From positions 1 to 60,462 of the forward strand of contig JAHEYD010000006.1 of the NCBI GenBank assembly GCA_023251795.1: a DNA stretch of 60,462 nt. Direction: 5' to 3'. Below, one piece after another: positions 1 through 9,106 of the stretch (positions are counted from its first letter, which is position 1; each line of letters starts with the position of its first letter). The notes under the pieces are model-generated. The model was given only the letters and a program-made list of their open reading frames with translations. It was not told where the DNA came from and made no database searches. The stretch comes from Nitrosotalea sp. (GTDB lineage Archaea; Thermoproteota; Nitrososphaeria; Nitrososphaerales; Nitrosopumilaceae). Position numbers and translations under genes: made by a program.

Positions 1-15
1 CAATCGTACTTCATC

Positions 16-1152
16 TCATGTTAACAGTCGTCTAAATTCACTACCTAAAATTGTCTGTACTGCTTTTACAGATCCTTTTACACCAAGAAGTTTGGCAAGA
101 GAAACAGTATGAAAATCAAAGGTGCCTTCTTTTGAGATCTCTTCTAAGATCTGTGGAGTGACAGATTCAAACATCTTGTCTATTGCTTTGTTGTCAAATC
201 TTTCCAAGAGTTTTCGTGCTAGAAGCATGTTCTGAAATTCATGATCAAATTTTTCAGACCAAGCCTTTTGATATCCTAGTAGATCGGATTGATTTCCAGA
301 TTCCAAATACTTTGATATTGCTCTGCCTGCAAATATGCCGCCAAGACCGCATGAATATATCCCACCTGCAGTTGTAGGCTTTGACTGGCCAGCTGCATCT
401 CCTATTGTAACTATATTTTTTGTAACAAAGTTTTTAATTGGACCTTTTGTCCATATAGGTGCAAAGATCTTTCTCACAACAGAATGCTTTCCTTTTTGTG
501 AAAGAAAGTTTTCAAGTGCCACCGCTGCATTTATCCCCTTTCCTGCAACGCCGACTTTGGCTATATCAGCGTGTGTAGGGATAATCCATGCAAAGAATCC
601 AGGGTATTTTTCTTGATCAAAATAGACTTCGATTCTGTCTTTTTCAATCCAGTCTGCATACACTTCATACTGGGCAGATTGCAGTATTCCTTCTCGGTCT
701 TTATGAATTAACGAAGTGACTCCGCGTGCATCAACTATGATATGAGATTTCAGTACTCCTTCCGAGGTCTTTAGCTCATTACCATTGATTTCTTTTAGCG
801 ATGTTCTGACACGAATCTCTGCACCGTTGTTTTTTGCTTGATGTGCTATTTGTTTGTCAAAATCTCGTCTATCTAACACTACAACTTTTTGTGCCCTTGC
901 ATCAAGTGTGAAACTCTTTCCAGCTGGCGAGATCATTGAGGCGGATCTTATCTTGTTATCAAGTGTTCCTCGAGTTGGAACTACACCAAGCTCCTCAATT
1001 CCTGAAATACTTACAACCCCACCACAGTGCTCAGGAGTACCAATTTCATGATCTTCTTCTATAACTAAAACGCTGTGACCTAACCGTGCAATTTCTCTTG
1101 CACATAACAGTCCAGAGACACTACCACCTGCAACTATAACTTCGTAATCCAC
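16..1152 (-). CDS. Geranylgeranyl reductase family FAD-dependent oxidoreductase
   Basis: A 378-residue flavoprotein with an N-terminal Rossmann motif (VAGGSVSG, residues 8-15), an acidic end to the second strand (VIEE) and a second FAD contact around ITIGDAAG in the middle third. This fits the digeranylgeranylglycerophospholipid reductase group, which saturates the isoprenoid chains of archaeal membrane lipids. The CGG motif near residue 43 (EHCGGVV) is typical of geranylgeranyl reductases. The gene reads out of the left edge of the window and is divergent from pth2; an AT-rich stretch at about 1160-1190 could hold its promoter. Paralogues in archaea can act on quinone or prenyl side chains, so the exact substrate is inferred. 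Confidence 0.85.
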   Translation of the reverse strand: MDYEVIVAGGSVSGLLCAREIARLGHSVLVIEEDHEIGTPEHCGGVVSISGIEELGVVPTRGTLDNKIRSASMISPAGKSFTLDARAQKVVVLDRRDFDKQIAHQAKNNGAEIRVRTSLKEINGNELKTSEGVLKSHIIVDARGVTSLIHKDREGILQSAQYEVYADWIEKDRIEVYFDQEKYPGFFAWIIPTHADIAKVGVAGKGINAAVALENFLSQKGKHSVVRKIFAPIWTKGPIKNFVTKNIVTIGDAAGQSKPTTAGGIYSCGLGGIFAGRAISKYLESGNQSDLLGYQKAWSEKFDHEFQNMLLARKLLERFDNKAIDKMFESVTPQILEEISKEGTFDFHTVSLAKLLGVKGSVKAVQTILGSEFRRLLT

Positions 1153-1228
1153 AACTTTTCATTTCGTCTACAATTATTTATTTCAATTCAAAAGTTTAAC
1201 ATACTCTAATTTACTTTGTAAAGCATTA

Positions 1229-1585
1229 ATGGGTTCAATTAAACAAGTAATTGTAGTAAGAAAGGATCTTGATATGGGTACAGGAAAAATTGCTGCTCAA
1301 GTAGGACATGCTTGCGTTTTAGGGGCAGAGCATGTACGCAAATCATATCCAGACTGGTATAAAGAGTGGGTCATGGAAGGACAGGAAAAAGTGGTTGTCA
1401 AAGTGACAAGTCTTGAAAAGTTAGAACAAGTAAAGAAACATGCCATATCTTTAGATCTTCCTTGGTCTGAAGTAACAGATGCAGGACATACACAAATTTC
1501 TCCTGGAACAGTTACATGCATTTCGATAGGACCCGCACCGGAATCAACGATAGACAAAGTTACAAAAGATCTGAAACTTTTGTAG
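1229..1585 (+). CDS. pth2: Peptidyl-tRNA hydrolase, archaeal/eukaryotic Pth2 type
   Basis: A 118-residue protein of the size normal for Pth2. It shows the family start KQVIVVRKDLDMGTGKIAAQ and the AQVGHA segment, followed by the conserved T-D-AGHTQI region near the C-terminus. Pth2 cleaves the ester bond of peptidyl-tRNAs released prematurely from ribosomes. The ATG start is close behind the divergent lipid reductase. It is followed 35 bp later by a surface-protein gene that is probably unrelated in function. Confidence 0.95.
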   Translation: MGSIKQVIVVRKDLDMGTGKIAAQVGHACVLGAEHVRKSYPDWYKEWVMEGQEKVVVKVTSLEKLEQVKKHAISLDLPWSEVTDAGHTQISPGTVTCISIGPAPESTIDKVTKDLKLL

Positions 1586-1620
1586 AATAAGATATAACAC
1601 GGAAAACTTGTCTGCAGATT

Positions 1621-3159
1621 GTGAAAAAACACACAAAGAGAATTCTTGCTTTTGCTTTAATGGCAGTTTTTATTGTTTCAGTTGTCAGTGTTGCTGGCCT
1701 GAGTATTAGTAAAAGTAGCACCAAGCCAACCACAGAAACCACGACAACCACTGGAACACCAGCTGATAACTATCCCGTCGATAAACGTGTAACATTTTGT
1801 GGAACAAATTCTACAAAGTCTAATAGATACATAACTGAATTCAATGTTCCAACTTTCTGTGCACAACCTCTAGCTATAACGACTGATACATCAGGAAACG
1901 TTTGGTTTACAGAATCAAACACTGGAAACATAGCAAAGTTTGATCCCTTTTCAAGAACTTTTACAGAGTACCAGAATGACAGGTGGCCAAAAGGCGACCA
2001 ATCTATGATGTGGGGAATGGCTTACGCACCAGATGGAAACATTTGGTTTACAGATGAATTTCATGATGTCATGTGGAAGTTTGATAAAAATAACTTTACC
2101 AGTTTCAAATATCCTAAATCTGAAGTAAGAGAGACTTTTCCTCAAAGAATTGTCATTGATGGCCAGAAGCTTCTTGTAAATGACTTTATAGGAAACAAGA
2201 TTACGTTTTTTGATTATACTCAGTCAGGTCAAGAAATACGATATTCCAAAGTAAATTCACAAACTAATGATACCCTTACAGCTTCCTTAACTGTTGATTC
2301 TGACAAAAAGATTTGGTACACTGTTTGGAAATTTCAACAAGGCGGCAGTCTAGTACGATACGATCCACAAACATCCAATGGAACCGCGTTTAATCTTCCA
2401 TATGGAATGTTAGCACCTAATGGAATTTCATCAAGTCCAGAAAATAAGATCTGGATCACTGATGCTGCAAGCAGTTTCTTTTTCAGTTTTGATAAGCAAT
2501 CAGAACAGTTCACAAGATTCACCACATCAATACCACGTGAAAGCACATACGGAAATTCATCTGGATTAATCAAGACTCCCATATCAAGACCATACTGGAA
2601 TCAATTTGATAATACGGGAAGGTTGTGGTTTAATGAACAAACCGGAAACAGTATAGCAGTTTTTGATCCTACTAAAGAAACACTTGTAGAATATTTCATA
2701 CCATCACAGAATCCCAATTGGTCTGATTGTAGCGGTATCAAAGAGTGTGGAGTCGCACAAGTGTTAGACTTTACCATAAACAATGACAAGATTTGGTTTA
2801 CAGAATGGGTTGAAAACAATATTGCCGTTCTTGATTCCAGTATTCCACTTCCAATTGAAGTAAATGTTGATAAAAAAAATCTGACTATGAGTCGTGCAGA
2901 AAATTCTACGATATTATTCACAATTACACCAAAGGAACAACTTGTTGAGCCAATTACAATAACAACTGCAAATACCTCGACTCTAAATGACATCAAAGTC
3001 GCAAGTGAGAACCAAATTACTATTGGTGATAAACCTGAGACTGTTCCTTTTACAGTTTCTGTGGATAGATTTGCATTATCTGGCACTTACAAGATTCTTT
3101 TGGGAGCAAGATATCAAGAAGTCACAATATCACAATATGTAACAGTTACAGTAAAGTAA
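1621..3159 (+). CDS. Membrane-anchored beta-propeller protein, streptogramin lyase (Vgb)-like
   Basis: A 512-residue exported protein with a GTG start. Residues 5-27 form a signal peptide or anchor, followed by a Ser/Thr-rich linker. From about residue 60 to 405 there are repeated blades with the signature G-N-x-W-F-T-(E/D) then a phenylalanine-aspartate strand (for example NVWFTESNTGN, NIWFTDEFHD, KIWFTEWVEN), as in NHL/virginiamycin-B-lyase-like propellers. The last ~100 residues are a separate beta domain. A lyase activity is not implied; in Nitrososphaeria such propellers are common extracellular proteins of unknown ligand. TruD starts 3 bp after its stop, so the two may be co-transcribed. 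Confidence 0.8.
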   Translation: MKKHTKRILAFALMAVFIVSVVSVAGLSISKSSTKPTTETTTTTGTPADNYPVDKRVTFCGTNSTKSNRYITEFNVPTFCAQPLAITTDTSGNVWFTESNTGNIAKFDPFSRTFTEYQNDRWPKGDQSMMWGMAYAPDGNIWFTDEFHDVMWKFDKNNFTSFKYPKSEVRETFPQRIVIDGQKLLVNDFIGNKITFFDYTQSGQEIRYSKVNSQTNDTLTASLTVDSDKKIWYTVWKFQQGGSLVRYDPQTSNGTAFNLPYGMLAPNGISSSPENKIWITDAASSFFFSFDKQSEQFTRFTTSIPRESTYGNSSGLIKTPISRPYWNQFDNTGRLWFNEQTGNSIAVFDPTKETLVEYFIPSQNPNWSDCSGIKECGVAQVLDFTINNDKIWFTEWVENNIAVLDSSIPLPIEVNVDKKNLTMSRAENSTILFTITPKEQLVEPITITTANTSTLNDIKVASENQITIGDKPETVPFTVSVDRFALSGTYKILLGARYQEVTISQYVTVTVK

Positions 3160-3162
3160 GAA

Positions 3163-4362
3163 GTGATTCCTAAACTAGACTCAGACATTGGTATTTTTGT
3201 ATATAGTACCAAGTTTAAGGGAGTCAGTGGAAAAATAAAATCATCTCCTGAAGATTTTCTTGTCTCCGAAATTTTAGATGAAAAAGCGTTATCAAAACTT
3301 TCCAAGACAGATGGATATGCAGTATACAAATTAAAAAAGCACGGGATTGATACTAATCATGCTCTTTCTGAAATTTTTAAAATACATGGAATAAGACTAA
3401 AAGCACTTGGACTAAAGGACGCAAATGCAACGACTGAACAATTTGTTTGCACAATGAACACATCAAAGAATGCCGTGAACTTTTCTACAAATAGATACAG
3501 CCTTGAATTTCTTGGCTGTGTTCCTAAACCACTTACAAAAAAAGACATGATTGGAAATCATTTTAAAATAAAAATAGAAGGCGCGTCTTTTTCAGAAATT
3601 TCAAAATTTAATGAATATGAGCAAGTGCTGAACTTTTTTGGTTATCAGAGGTTTGGAAGTAAAAGACCCGTATCACATCTAATAGGAAAAGCAATCTTGC
3701 AAAACGATTTTGAGCGTGCAGTTAGCCTTCTTCTTTCCTTTAGCTCAGAACATGATTTGCCTGAAAATACAAAGATTAGAAAAATGCTTGAAGACAAATC
3801 AAACTACGCCCAGGCACTACGTGAAGTTAAGCCACAGATGGATATTGAACGAGTTGTGTTGTCAGAGATGATAGAACATGGCAATCCTCTAAGAGCACTA
3901 AGAAGTGTACCGCTTACTATCAGAAGGTTTTTTGTACAGGCATTTCAGTCCTATGTCTTTAATTGTACAATAAGTGCAGCCTTTGAGCATGGCGAAGAGT
4001 TGTTTTTGCCAAAATCTGGAGATGTATGTTATGACAAAAAAAGCATACTAGGAAGATTTGAAAATGATCCTAGTCAGAGACTTGCTATACCACTTGCAGG
4101 GTATTCATATTCTAAAAAAAATAGATTTGATTACCACATTTCAAAAGTTCTGGAAACCGAACAAGTTCATGCAAAGGACTTTTTTTCAAAGACAATGCAG
4201 GAAATAAGTGACGAAGGCGGATTCAGACAAGCTGCTATCAAATGTGAAAATTTTTCCATATCAGAACCCACAGTTAGTTTTACACTGTCTAGGGGTTCAT
4301 ACGCTACAATACTTTTAAGAGAAATTATGAAACCACAAGATCCCATAAAGGCAGGATTTTAA
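3163..4362 (+). CDS. truD: tRNA pseudouridine synthase D (tRNA pseudouridine-13)
   Basis: A 399-residue protein of the TruD family, which makes pseudouridine at position 13 of tRNAs. The catalytic aspartate is Asp86 in the motif GLKDANATTEQ, and the downstream FFGYQRFGSKRP motif is also characteristic. Residues ~165-275 hold the insertion domain of archaeal/eukaryotic members. The start is GTG, 3 bp after the previous stop codon. Upstream and downstream genes give no functional context. Confidence 0.95.
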   Translation: MIPKLDSDIGIFVYSTKFKGVSGKIKSSPEDFLVSEILDEKALSKLSKTDGYAVYKLKKHGIDTNHALSEIFKIHGIRLKALGLKDANATTEQFVCTMNTSKNAVNFSTNRYSLEFLGCVPKPLTKKDMIGNHFKIKIEGASFSEISKFNEYEQVLNFFGYQRFGSKRPVSHLIGKAILQNDFERAVSLLLSFSSEHDLPENTKIRKMLEDKSNYAQALREVKPQMDIERVVLSEMIEHGNPLRALRSVPLTIRRFFVQAFQSYVFNCTISAAFEHGEELFLPKSGDVCYDKKSILGRFENDPSQRLAIPLAGYSYSKKNRFDYHISKVLETEQVHAKDFFSKTMQEISDEGGFRQAAIKCENFSISEPTVSFTLSRGSYATILLREIMKPQDPIKAGF

Positions 4363-4449
4363 AGCATTGGTTATGTATGTCATGACAAACGTTCTTGAAA
4401 CCCTTAGAATAATATAATAAGATTTAAGATCGTATAACATTAGTAAGAT

Positions 4450-4680
4450 ATGGAAAAAGCATATGTTTTGATCGGATGTGAACTTGGTTCAGAAACCGAA
4501 CTTGTGAAAAAACTTTTAGACATAGATAAAGTCAAAGATGCTCACGTAACATATGGAGATTATGATATCGTAGTAGAAGTAGAAACAGAGACAGAAAGAC
4601 AGATGGACAATCTCATAACAAAGAAAATTCGCAAATTAGACAAGATACGAACTACAACTACTTTGGGTGTCGTAAGTTAA
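4450..4680 (+). CDS. Stand-alone Lrp/AsnC ligand-binding (RAM) domain protein
   Basis: A 76-residue protein that is only the effector-binding alpha/beta sandwich of Lrp/AsnC regulators: beta strand AYVLIGCELG, helix, strand KDAHVTYGDYDIVVEVE and the final TTTTLGVV strand. The GDYD segment matches the ligand-pocket signature. There is no helix-turn-helix, so it cannot bind DNA alone; it may form mixed oligomers with full-length Lrp proteins or act as a metabolite sensor. Two AT-rich TATA-like boxes lie within 40 bp upstream. A second such gene lies at 39941-40183. Its 3' end overlaps the convergent membrane protein gene by 23 bp. Confidence 0.85.
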   Translation: MEKAYVLIGCELGSETELVKKLLDIDKVKDAHVTYGDYDIVVEVETETERQMDNLITKKIRKLDKIRTTTTLGVVS

Positions 4681-4876
4681 TTTTGGATATTGCAATCCCT
4701 GTCGCTAAAATCATAATTCCAACTATTGCAATCCATTGACCGTTTGTTATCCATTGAGGATTAGAATACATGAAAGACGATTCTGGTCCAACTATGGATT
4801 GGCCTTGAAGGTAAAAGACTATTCCTAACATTATAACAACTATTCCTAGTCCTATTATCGGCTTTCCAGCCTTCAT
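4658..4876 (-). CDS. Small two-helix membrane protein
   Basis: A 72-residue protein with two predicted transmembrane helices, about residues 7-26 (GLGIVVIMLGIVFYLQG) and 46-64 (WIAIVGIMILATGIAISKI), joined by a polar loop with the motif VGPESSFMYSNP. I recall similar short proteins in thaumarchaeal genomes but cannot assign a function. It starts with ATG at 4874-4876 and overlaps the convergent RAM gene by 23 bp. It is divergent from the next membrane protein gene. Confidence 0.65.
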   Translation of the reverse strand: MKAGKPIIGLGIVVIMLGIVFYLQGQSIVGPESSFMYSNPQWITNGQWIAIVGIMILATGIAISKINLRHPK

Positions 4877-4955
4877 GAGTTATCAAACATGAGAGGGTCA
4901 TAAAAGGTAAAGAGAATTGATAGATTAAGCAAATCATTTTTCAGTTGTCTCTTTA

Positions 4956-5672
4956 ATGCCTTTTTCAAAAATCAAATTCAGATTGGACGAGTGGGGACCT
5001 GACCTATACGAACTTAGGCATAACAGAAGTTGGGTAGATCTTTGTATATTTGCAGGAGCCGCAGCATTTGCAATAATTCTTTACCTAACATATGGCCCAG
5101 ATATTGAGAGAACCACAAGAGAATCACCTATTTTAATAAACATCATGTTTGGTCCGGCCTTTGCAATAGGCTTACTGTATGGCATAAAGCTGACCGATGG
5201 TGTAATGAGGCCTTCAGAAACACGAAGTCCATTTAAGAGATCAGTCGTAAAGATATTTCTGTTCTTATTTATGATGGGTGCAATTTTTAGCTCTGTCACT
5301 TTTGCTTTACATGGAGGAATAAATCCGCCAGAAAGATCAATTTTGGAAGACGGTTTAATCCCATGGGCAAGCGAGTTTATACAAACAAATGGCGGTCTTA
5401 CCTTTCTTATTGTATCTAGCATCACAATAATGGCAGCTGCTACAAAACGCATTGTCGGTATAGAAGGATTTTTCAGTAAAGTTTTCACCTTTGTTGGTAC
5501 TTTTGTCTTCTTTTCTATGATAACCCTAAGTCTGTCACATGTAGACCCCACTCATTCTCAAGTCTACCTATATGCATTCTACCAGGCGGGAATAATCGGA
5601 GGCATATTTTATCAAATGAACAAGCTTACAGCCCGTGCTAACCTGTGGGAAGACTATGCAAACGGTTACTAG
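4956..5672 (+). CDS. Polytopic membrane protein, unknown function
   Basis: A 238-residue protein with about six hydrophobic helices (roughly residues 28-45, 62-78, 95-115, 145-162, 172-192 and 203-222). The N-terminal 25 residues are soluble and charged. No catalytic or transport motif is recognizable. It is AT-rich like its neighbours, starts with ATG and its stop overlaps the convergent secreted-protein gene by 4 bp. It is best described as a conserved-looking integral membrane protein. Confidence 0.7.
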   Translation: MPFSKIKFRLDEWGPDLYELRHNRSWVDLCIFAGAAAFAIILYLTYGPDIERTTRESPILINIMFGPAFAIGLLYGIKLTDGVMRPSETRSPFKRSVVKIFLFLFMMGAIFSSVTFALHGGINPPERSILEDGLIPWASEFIQTNGGLTFLIVSSITIMAAATKRIVGIEGFFSKVFTFVGTFVFFSMITLSLSHVDPTHSQVYLYAFYQAGIIGGIFYQMNKLTARANLWEDYANGY

Positions 5673-6151
5673 AATTTTTTAAATTTTTTAGATATAAATA
5701 CAGTAGAAAATGCTGCGCCTATAACAAGCAAAGTAACTCCAGAAAATTCTGGCAGATAGGTTGTGCCAATTATTTCCATAGTATTGTTCCCCGTACCGTT
5801 AAATTCTAGAACTATAAATGATATCTTGTCATTTTTTCTAATTTGTGGAAATATTTCTTCACCGTTTACAAATACAGTAAGGTTACCATCAATCAAATTT
5901 ATTGGAACCTGTATTTCTGCAAAGTTGTTTTCAAGACCACTGGTGATATCAAGGGTAAGTTTTTTGTCCTCCCTACTCAATTTCACATCATTGATTTCAA
6001 AATTTGCTACAGTTTCTACTTCAAAGTCATACCCACTAGTTTCTATTGTAAAGTCTTTTTTCAGACCAGTCTTTTCAGATATGGCTCCAAATGTTGGAGG
6101 CAAAAGCATTGTCGTTACAGATAATAATACAAAAAATCCTAATATTTTCAA
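5669..6151 (-). CDS. Secreted protein with C-terminal PEF-type sorting-like tripartite tail
   Basis: A 160-residue protein with a signal peptide (residues 1-22, cleavage after TFG), a beta-rich ectodomain with several N-glycosylation sequons (NLT, NGT, NNT), and a tail made of the motif LPEFSG (about residue 133), a hydrophobic helix and a basic end (ISKKFKKF). This tripartite tail resembles PEF/PEFG-CTERM signals processed by archaeosortases in archaea. The motif here reads PEFSG, not PEFG. Plain membrane anchoring by the last helix is the alternative. It lies 3 bp downstream of the L15e gene. Confidence 0.65.
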   Translation of the reverse strand: MKILGFFVLLSVTTMLLPPTFGAISEKTGLKKDFTIETSGYDFEVETVANFEINDVKLSREDKKLTLDITSGLENNFAEIQVPINLIDGNLTVFVNGEEIFPQIRKNDKISFIVLEFNGTGNNTMEIIGTTYLPEFSGVTLLVIGAAFSTVFISKKFKKF

Positions 6152-6154
6152 TTC

Positions 6155-6613
6155 TTAATTTTTAAGGCCAGTAATCTTGCCACGCATTTCTCTGTCTTTG
6201 AATATCCTTGGATGAGAAGGATCTGCCAAGATTATTTCATACCACAGATACATTCCATCTTGATAGAGATAGTATGAACCAAGAAGTTTCATGTTTGGAT
6301 GTCTCTCAAGAACTCGGCGTTCTGCAACTTGTTGCATGCTAACATCTGGTTTTATTCTAGTTACACCAAGGTGCTTTGGCCTTCTTCCAGCAACCGGTCT
6401 TTTCTTACGCATGTTGCCTTTGCCTACACGCATTCGAATTACAACTATTCCCTCTTTTGCTTTATACCCAACTCTTCTAGCCTTTTGGATCCTACTTGGT
6501 CTTTCTATTCTTGTAATGGCATTTTGCTTTCTCCATTCAACAGCTTTCGCTCTTAGTTCTGGAGAGTTTTCCTGCCACATTTTGAGCCAAATTTGATCTT
6601 GATGGCTAATCAT
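6155..6613 (-). CDS. rpl15e: Large ribosomal subunit protein eL15
   Basis: The conserved core includes WRKQNAITRIERPSRIQKAR, GYKAKEGIVVIRMRVG and RRPKHLGV, all typical of eL15. I chose the internal ATG at 6611-6613 because the 152-residue product begins about 25 residues before the WRK motif, like other family members. An in-frame ATG at 6697 would add 28 residues not expected for this family. A TATA-like AT-rich block at about 6706-6716 sits close to that upstream ATG, so either a leader of ~75 nt or the longer protein is possible. Confidence 0.9.
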   Translation of the reverse strand: MISHQDQIWLKMWQENSPELRAKAVEWRKQNAITRIERPSRIQKARRVGYKAKEGIVVIRMRVGKGNMRKKRPVAGRRPKHLGVTRIKPDVSMQQVAERRVLERHPNMKLLGSYYLYQDGMYLWYEIILADPSHPRIFKDREMRGKITGLKN

Positions 6614-6726
6614 ATTCGGCTCTAACAAAATCCCCTTAATATCTGTACCATCTTTTCCATAAAGAAATGAGCCGTTTTGTAAAGGGGATAAACGCATATT
6701 ATGAAATAATAACTATCTAAAATAAA

Positions 6727-7356
6727 TTGTCTAGTAAAAATATTGTGATAATTTTTCTCACCGTTATTTTTATAAGTCAAGTTAATTTTGCGTCAGCTAT
6801 TTCACTTTCAATTCATACAGACAAATCAGAATATCAATACAATGATCTTCTTTCATTTGTAATCCAAGTATCTGATGTGACAGGAAAACCATTGACTCTA
6901 CACATCAGAGACGAGTCTGGAAAAAATAGTGCCCCTATTGTACTTCAGATAGTTAACGCAACTACTTCAATCACTGCAAGAGAGTCTTTTGATCCTACAG
7001 TATACAAGTCAGGAGTTTATTATTTAGATGTAGAATATTCCGGCGCTAAAGCTAGCACATCATTTAAAATAATTAGTACAGATATGATTGTCATTCCCTC
7101 ATGGGTTAAGAATTTAGGTAAATGGTGGTCTGAAGAACTTGTCACAGACAGAGATTTTGCCAGAGGTATTGAATATCTCATAAAAGAGAAAATCATCATC
7201 ATACCTGAATCAGTGAACCAAGATTCAAGCACTGTTACCAAGATACCTGCATGGATCAAAACTAATGCAGGATGGTGGGCAGACAACCGCATATCTGATT
7301 CGGACTTTGCTTTGGGAATACAGTATCTAATCAGAAATGGAATAATTACAGTATAA
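6727..7356 (+). CDS. Secreted protein with two C-terminal Trp-rich repeats
   Basis: A 209-residue exported protein, TTG start, signal peptide at residues 5-24. Residues 26-115 form an Ig-like beta domain. Two copies of a ~37-residue repeat follow, at 123-160 and 173-209: I-P-x-W-(V/I)-K, then a WW pair, then D-x-D-F-x-x-G-I-(E/Q)-Y-L-I and a terminal I-I-x-(P/V). I recognize this repeat as very widespread in thaumarchaeal envelope proteins, but its ligand is unknown to me. The gene is divergent from L15e with a short AT-rich spacer. Confidence 0.8.
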   Translation: MSSKNIVIIFLTVIFISQVNFASAISLSIHTDKSEYQYNDLLSFVIQVSDVTGKPLTLHIRDESGKNSAPIVLQIVNATTSITARESFDPTVYKSGVYYLDVEYSGAKASTSFKIISTDMIVIPSWVKNLGKWWSEELVTDRDFARGIEYLIKEKIIIIPESVNQDSSTVTKIPAWIKTNAGWWADNRISDSDFALGIQYLIRNGIITV

Positions 7357-7378
7357 TATTATTTTATGATATTGTACT

Positions 7379-8101
7379 CTATGGAAGAGATTGTTCTGTT
7401 CGCAAACCCTTGAAGATTATAAGTACGATAACAAGCGCAGCAAAAGCACCAGCCGTCATTGCAAATTGTTGCATCTGTCTTTCGTTTATTGATATTGACC
7501 AGTTTGGCATTTTAGAAAAGTCAAAAATGTTTTGCATTGTTTGAGATGGTTTTTCTTCAGTCACAGGAGTTATCTGTTCTTCAGATGATTCTTTGGCAGT
7601 AGTTTCATCAGGCACTTGTTCTACAGTTTGTGGTTCTTCAGTTGCTTCTTGAGGAATTTCTTCTGCAGGTTCTTCTATCGCAGGTTCTGTTTCAGAGATA
7701 CTGCCCCCCAGCTGAGTTCCAAAGACTTCAAGCTCTGCAGTTCCTGGCGATAATTGCATGAAAAGTGTTCTAGTGGCATCGGTTGGCTCTTTTTCTGAAA
7801 ATGTAACATCAGCACCATCAGCAATAATAAAAAAATCAGCATCGTTTCCATCTTCTTTAGAATCAAGCAGTTCTCTTGGGATTGTTAATTCTAGAGTTGC
7901 AATTGGACTTGTTACATCAATTATAAAAATGAGTTCTGCATCATCAGGATTTGGAATTACTTCAAAAACTGTTACGTCTTTTGCATCATATGTAATGTCG
8001 TATAGTTTTCCATAATCCACTGATATGGTTTGTTCTTCTGCAAAGACAAGCACAGGTGAAATACTTAGTAGTGTAAAGAACAATAATTTTGACGTAGCCA
8101 A
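7379..8101 (-). CDS. Secreted, C-terminally anchored protein with acidic Pro/Glu/Thr stalk
   Basis: The product from the TTG at 8099-8101 is 240 residues: a signal peptide (LLFFTLLSISPVLVFA), a beta domain of ~110 residues, a low-complexity stalk of Glu/Pro/Thr (many EEP and EEIP units), and a C-terminal helix (GAFAALVIVLIIFKGL). The reading frame stays open to 8203, but that segment lies inside the dehydrogenase gene and encodes no plausible signal peptide, so I reject it. The TTG is 2 bp after the stop of the dehydrogenase, suggesting co-transcription. Function unknown; likely a surface stalk protein. Confidence 0.7.
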   Translation of the reverse strand: MATSKLLFFTLLSISPVLVFAEEQTISVDYGKLYDITYDAKDVTVFEVIPNPDDAELIFIIDVTSPIATLELTIPRELLDSKEDGNDADFFIIADGADVTFSEKEPTDATRTLFMQLSPGTAELEVFGTQLGGSISETEPAIEEPAEEIPQEATEEPQTVEQVPDETTAKESSEEQITPVTEEKPSQTMQNIFDFSKMPNWSISINERQMQQFAMTAGAFAALVIVLIIFKGLRTEQSLP

Positions 8102-8103
8102 TT

Positions 8104-9036
8104 CTAAATTACGCCTCGTAGAATCATTATTATCTTTTCTGCTATAACATTTGCAGCTAAAGTCTGAGCTTCTTTTGTCTGTGCACCTATGTGAGGAGTA
8201 CAAATGACGTTTAACAATGTCGCAAGTTTGTTTCCTGTTGCAGGTTCTTTTTCAAAAACATCCAAAGCTGCTCCTGCAATTTTCCCATCTTTTAATGCAG
8301 CATATAGTGCCTCTTCATCAATAATTTCTCCTCTAGATGTGTTGATGATGCAAGCAGTTTTTTTCATCTTTCCAAGTCTTTGTGAATTTACCATGTGGTG
8401 TGTATCATTTGTAAATGGAACATGAAATGATATGTAATCAGCACTTGAAAGCAGTGTGTCAAGATCTGTTTTTATCAATCCCACTTCACGTACAAACCCA
8501 TCATCTATTGGAATTACATCATATCCTATGATGTTCATGTTTAGTGCCCTTGCATGTTTGGCAAGTCTTTTGCCTATGTTTCCAAGTCCAACTATTCCAA
8601 GATATTTTCCTGACAGTTCGGTTCCCATCAATTCTTTTTTTAACCATTTTCCATTTCGTATTTCTCTGTCAGCTCTTGGAATTTCTCTTGCTAGTGATAG
8701 CATCAATCCCAAAACTAGTTCGGCTACTGCATTCATTGCTCCTTCAACTGCATTTATCACGCGGATTCCTTTTGTTTTTGCAGCATCTACATCAATATTA
8801 TCAAGACCAATACCTACTCGTGCAATTATCTTACACTTGTCTGCTTTTTCTATCATGTCTTTTGTTAGTTTAGTTCTACTTCTTACTATGACAATGTCAA
8901 AAGTTCCAATCTTTTCTTTGATCTGTTCTGGAGTGATTTCAGGCTCGTATGTAATTTTTAGACCGTTTTTTTGAAGGATGTCATTTAGAATTGGTGCTAC
9001 CTGATCACAGATCAAAACAGTTTGATTAAAACTCAT
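8104..9036 (-). CDS. serA: D-3-phosphoglycerate dehydrogenase-like 2-hydroxyacid dehydrogenase
   Basis: A 310-residue NAD-dependent D-2-hydroxyacid dehydrogenase. The nucleotide-binding motif GIVGLGNIGKRLAKHARALN is at about 146-165. The catalytic triad motifs are visible: Arg in INTSRGEIIDE, Glu in FEKEPA and His in CTPHIGAQT. It lacks the C-terminal ACT domain, as in short archaeal SerA enzymes that start serine synthesis from 3-phosphoglycerate. Specificity for phosphoglycerate over other 2-hydroxyacids is inferred from similarity. It is followed at once by the anchored protein gene. Confidence 0.85.
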   Translation of the reverse strand: MSFNQTVLICDQVAPILNDILQKNGLKITYEPEITPEQIKEKIGTFDIVIVRSRTKLTKDMIEKADKCKIIARVGIGLDNIDVDAAKTKGIRVINAVEGAMNAVAELVLGLMLSLAREIPRADREIRNGKWLKKELMGTELSGKYLGIVGLGNIGKRLAKHARALNMNIIGYDVIPIDDGFVREVGLIKTDLDTLLSSADYISFHVPFTNDTHHMVNSQRLGKMKKTACIINTSRGEIIDEEALYAALKDGKIAGAALDVFEKEPATGNKLATLLNVICTPHIGAQTKEAQTLAANVIAEKIIMILRGVI

Positions 9037-9106
9037 GAAAATGAACCATTATGTACAGAATATAATCATTGTGTATATAAAAAAAACAAAAAAGGGAAAT
9101 AAGGAT

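Noticed and set aside
8102-8203. Longer start of the anchored stalk protein
   Set aside because: The segment lies inside the dehydrogenase gene and would destroy the clear signal peptide.
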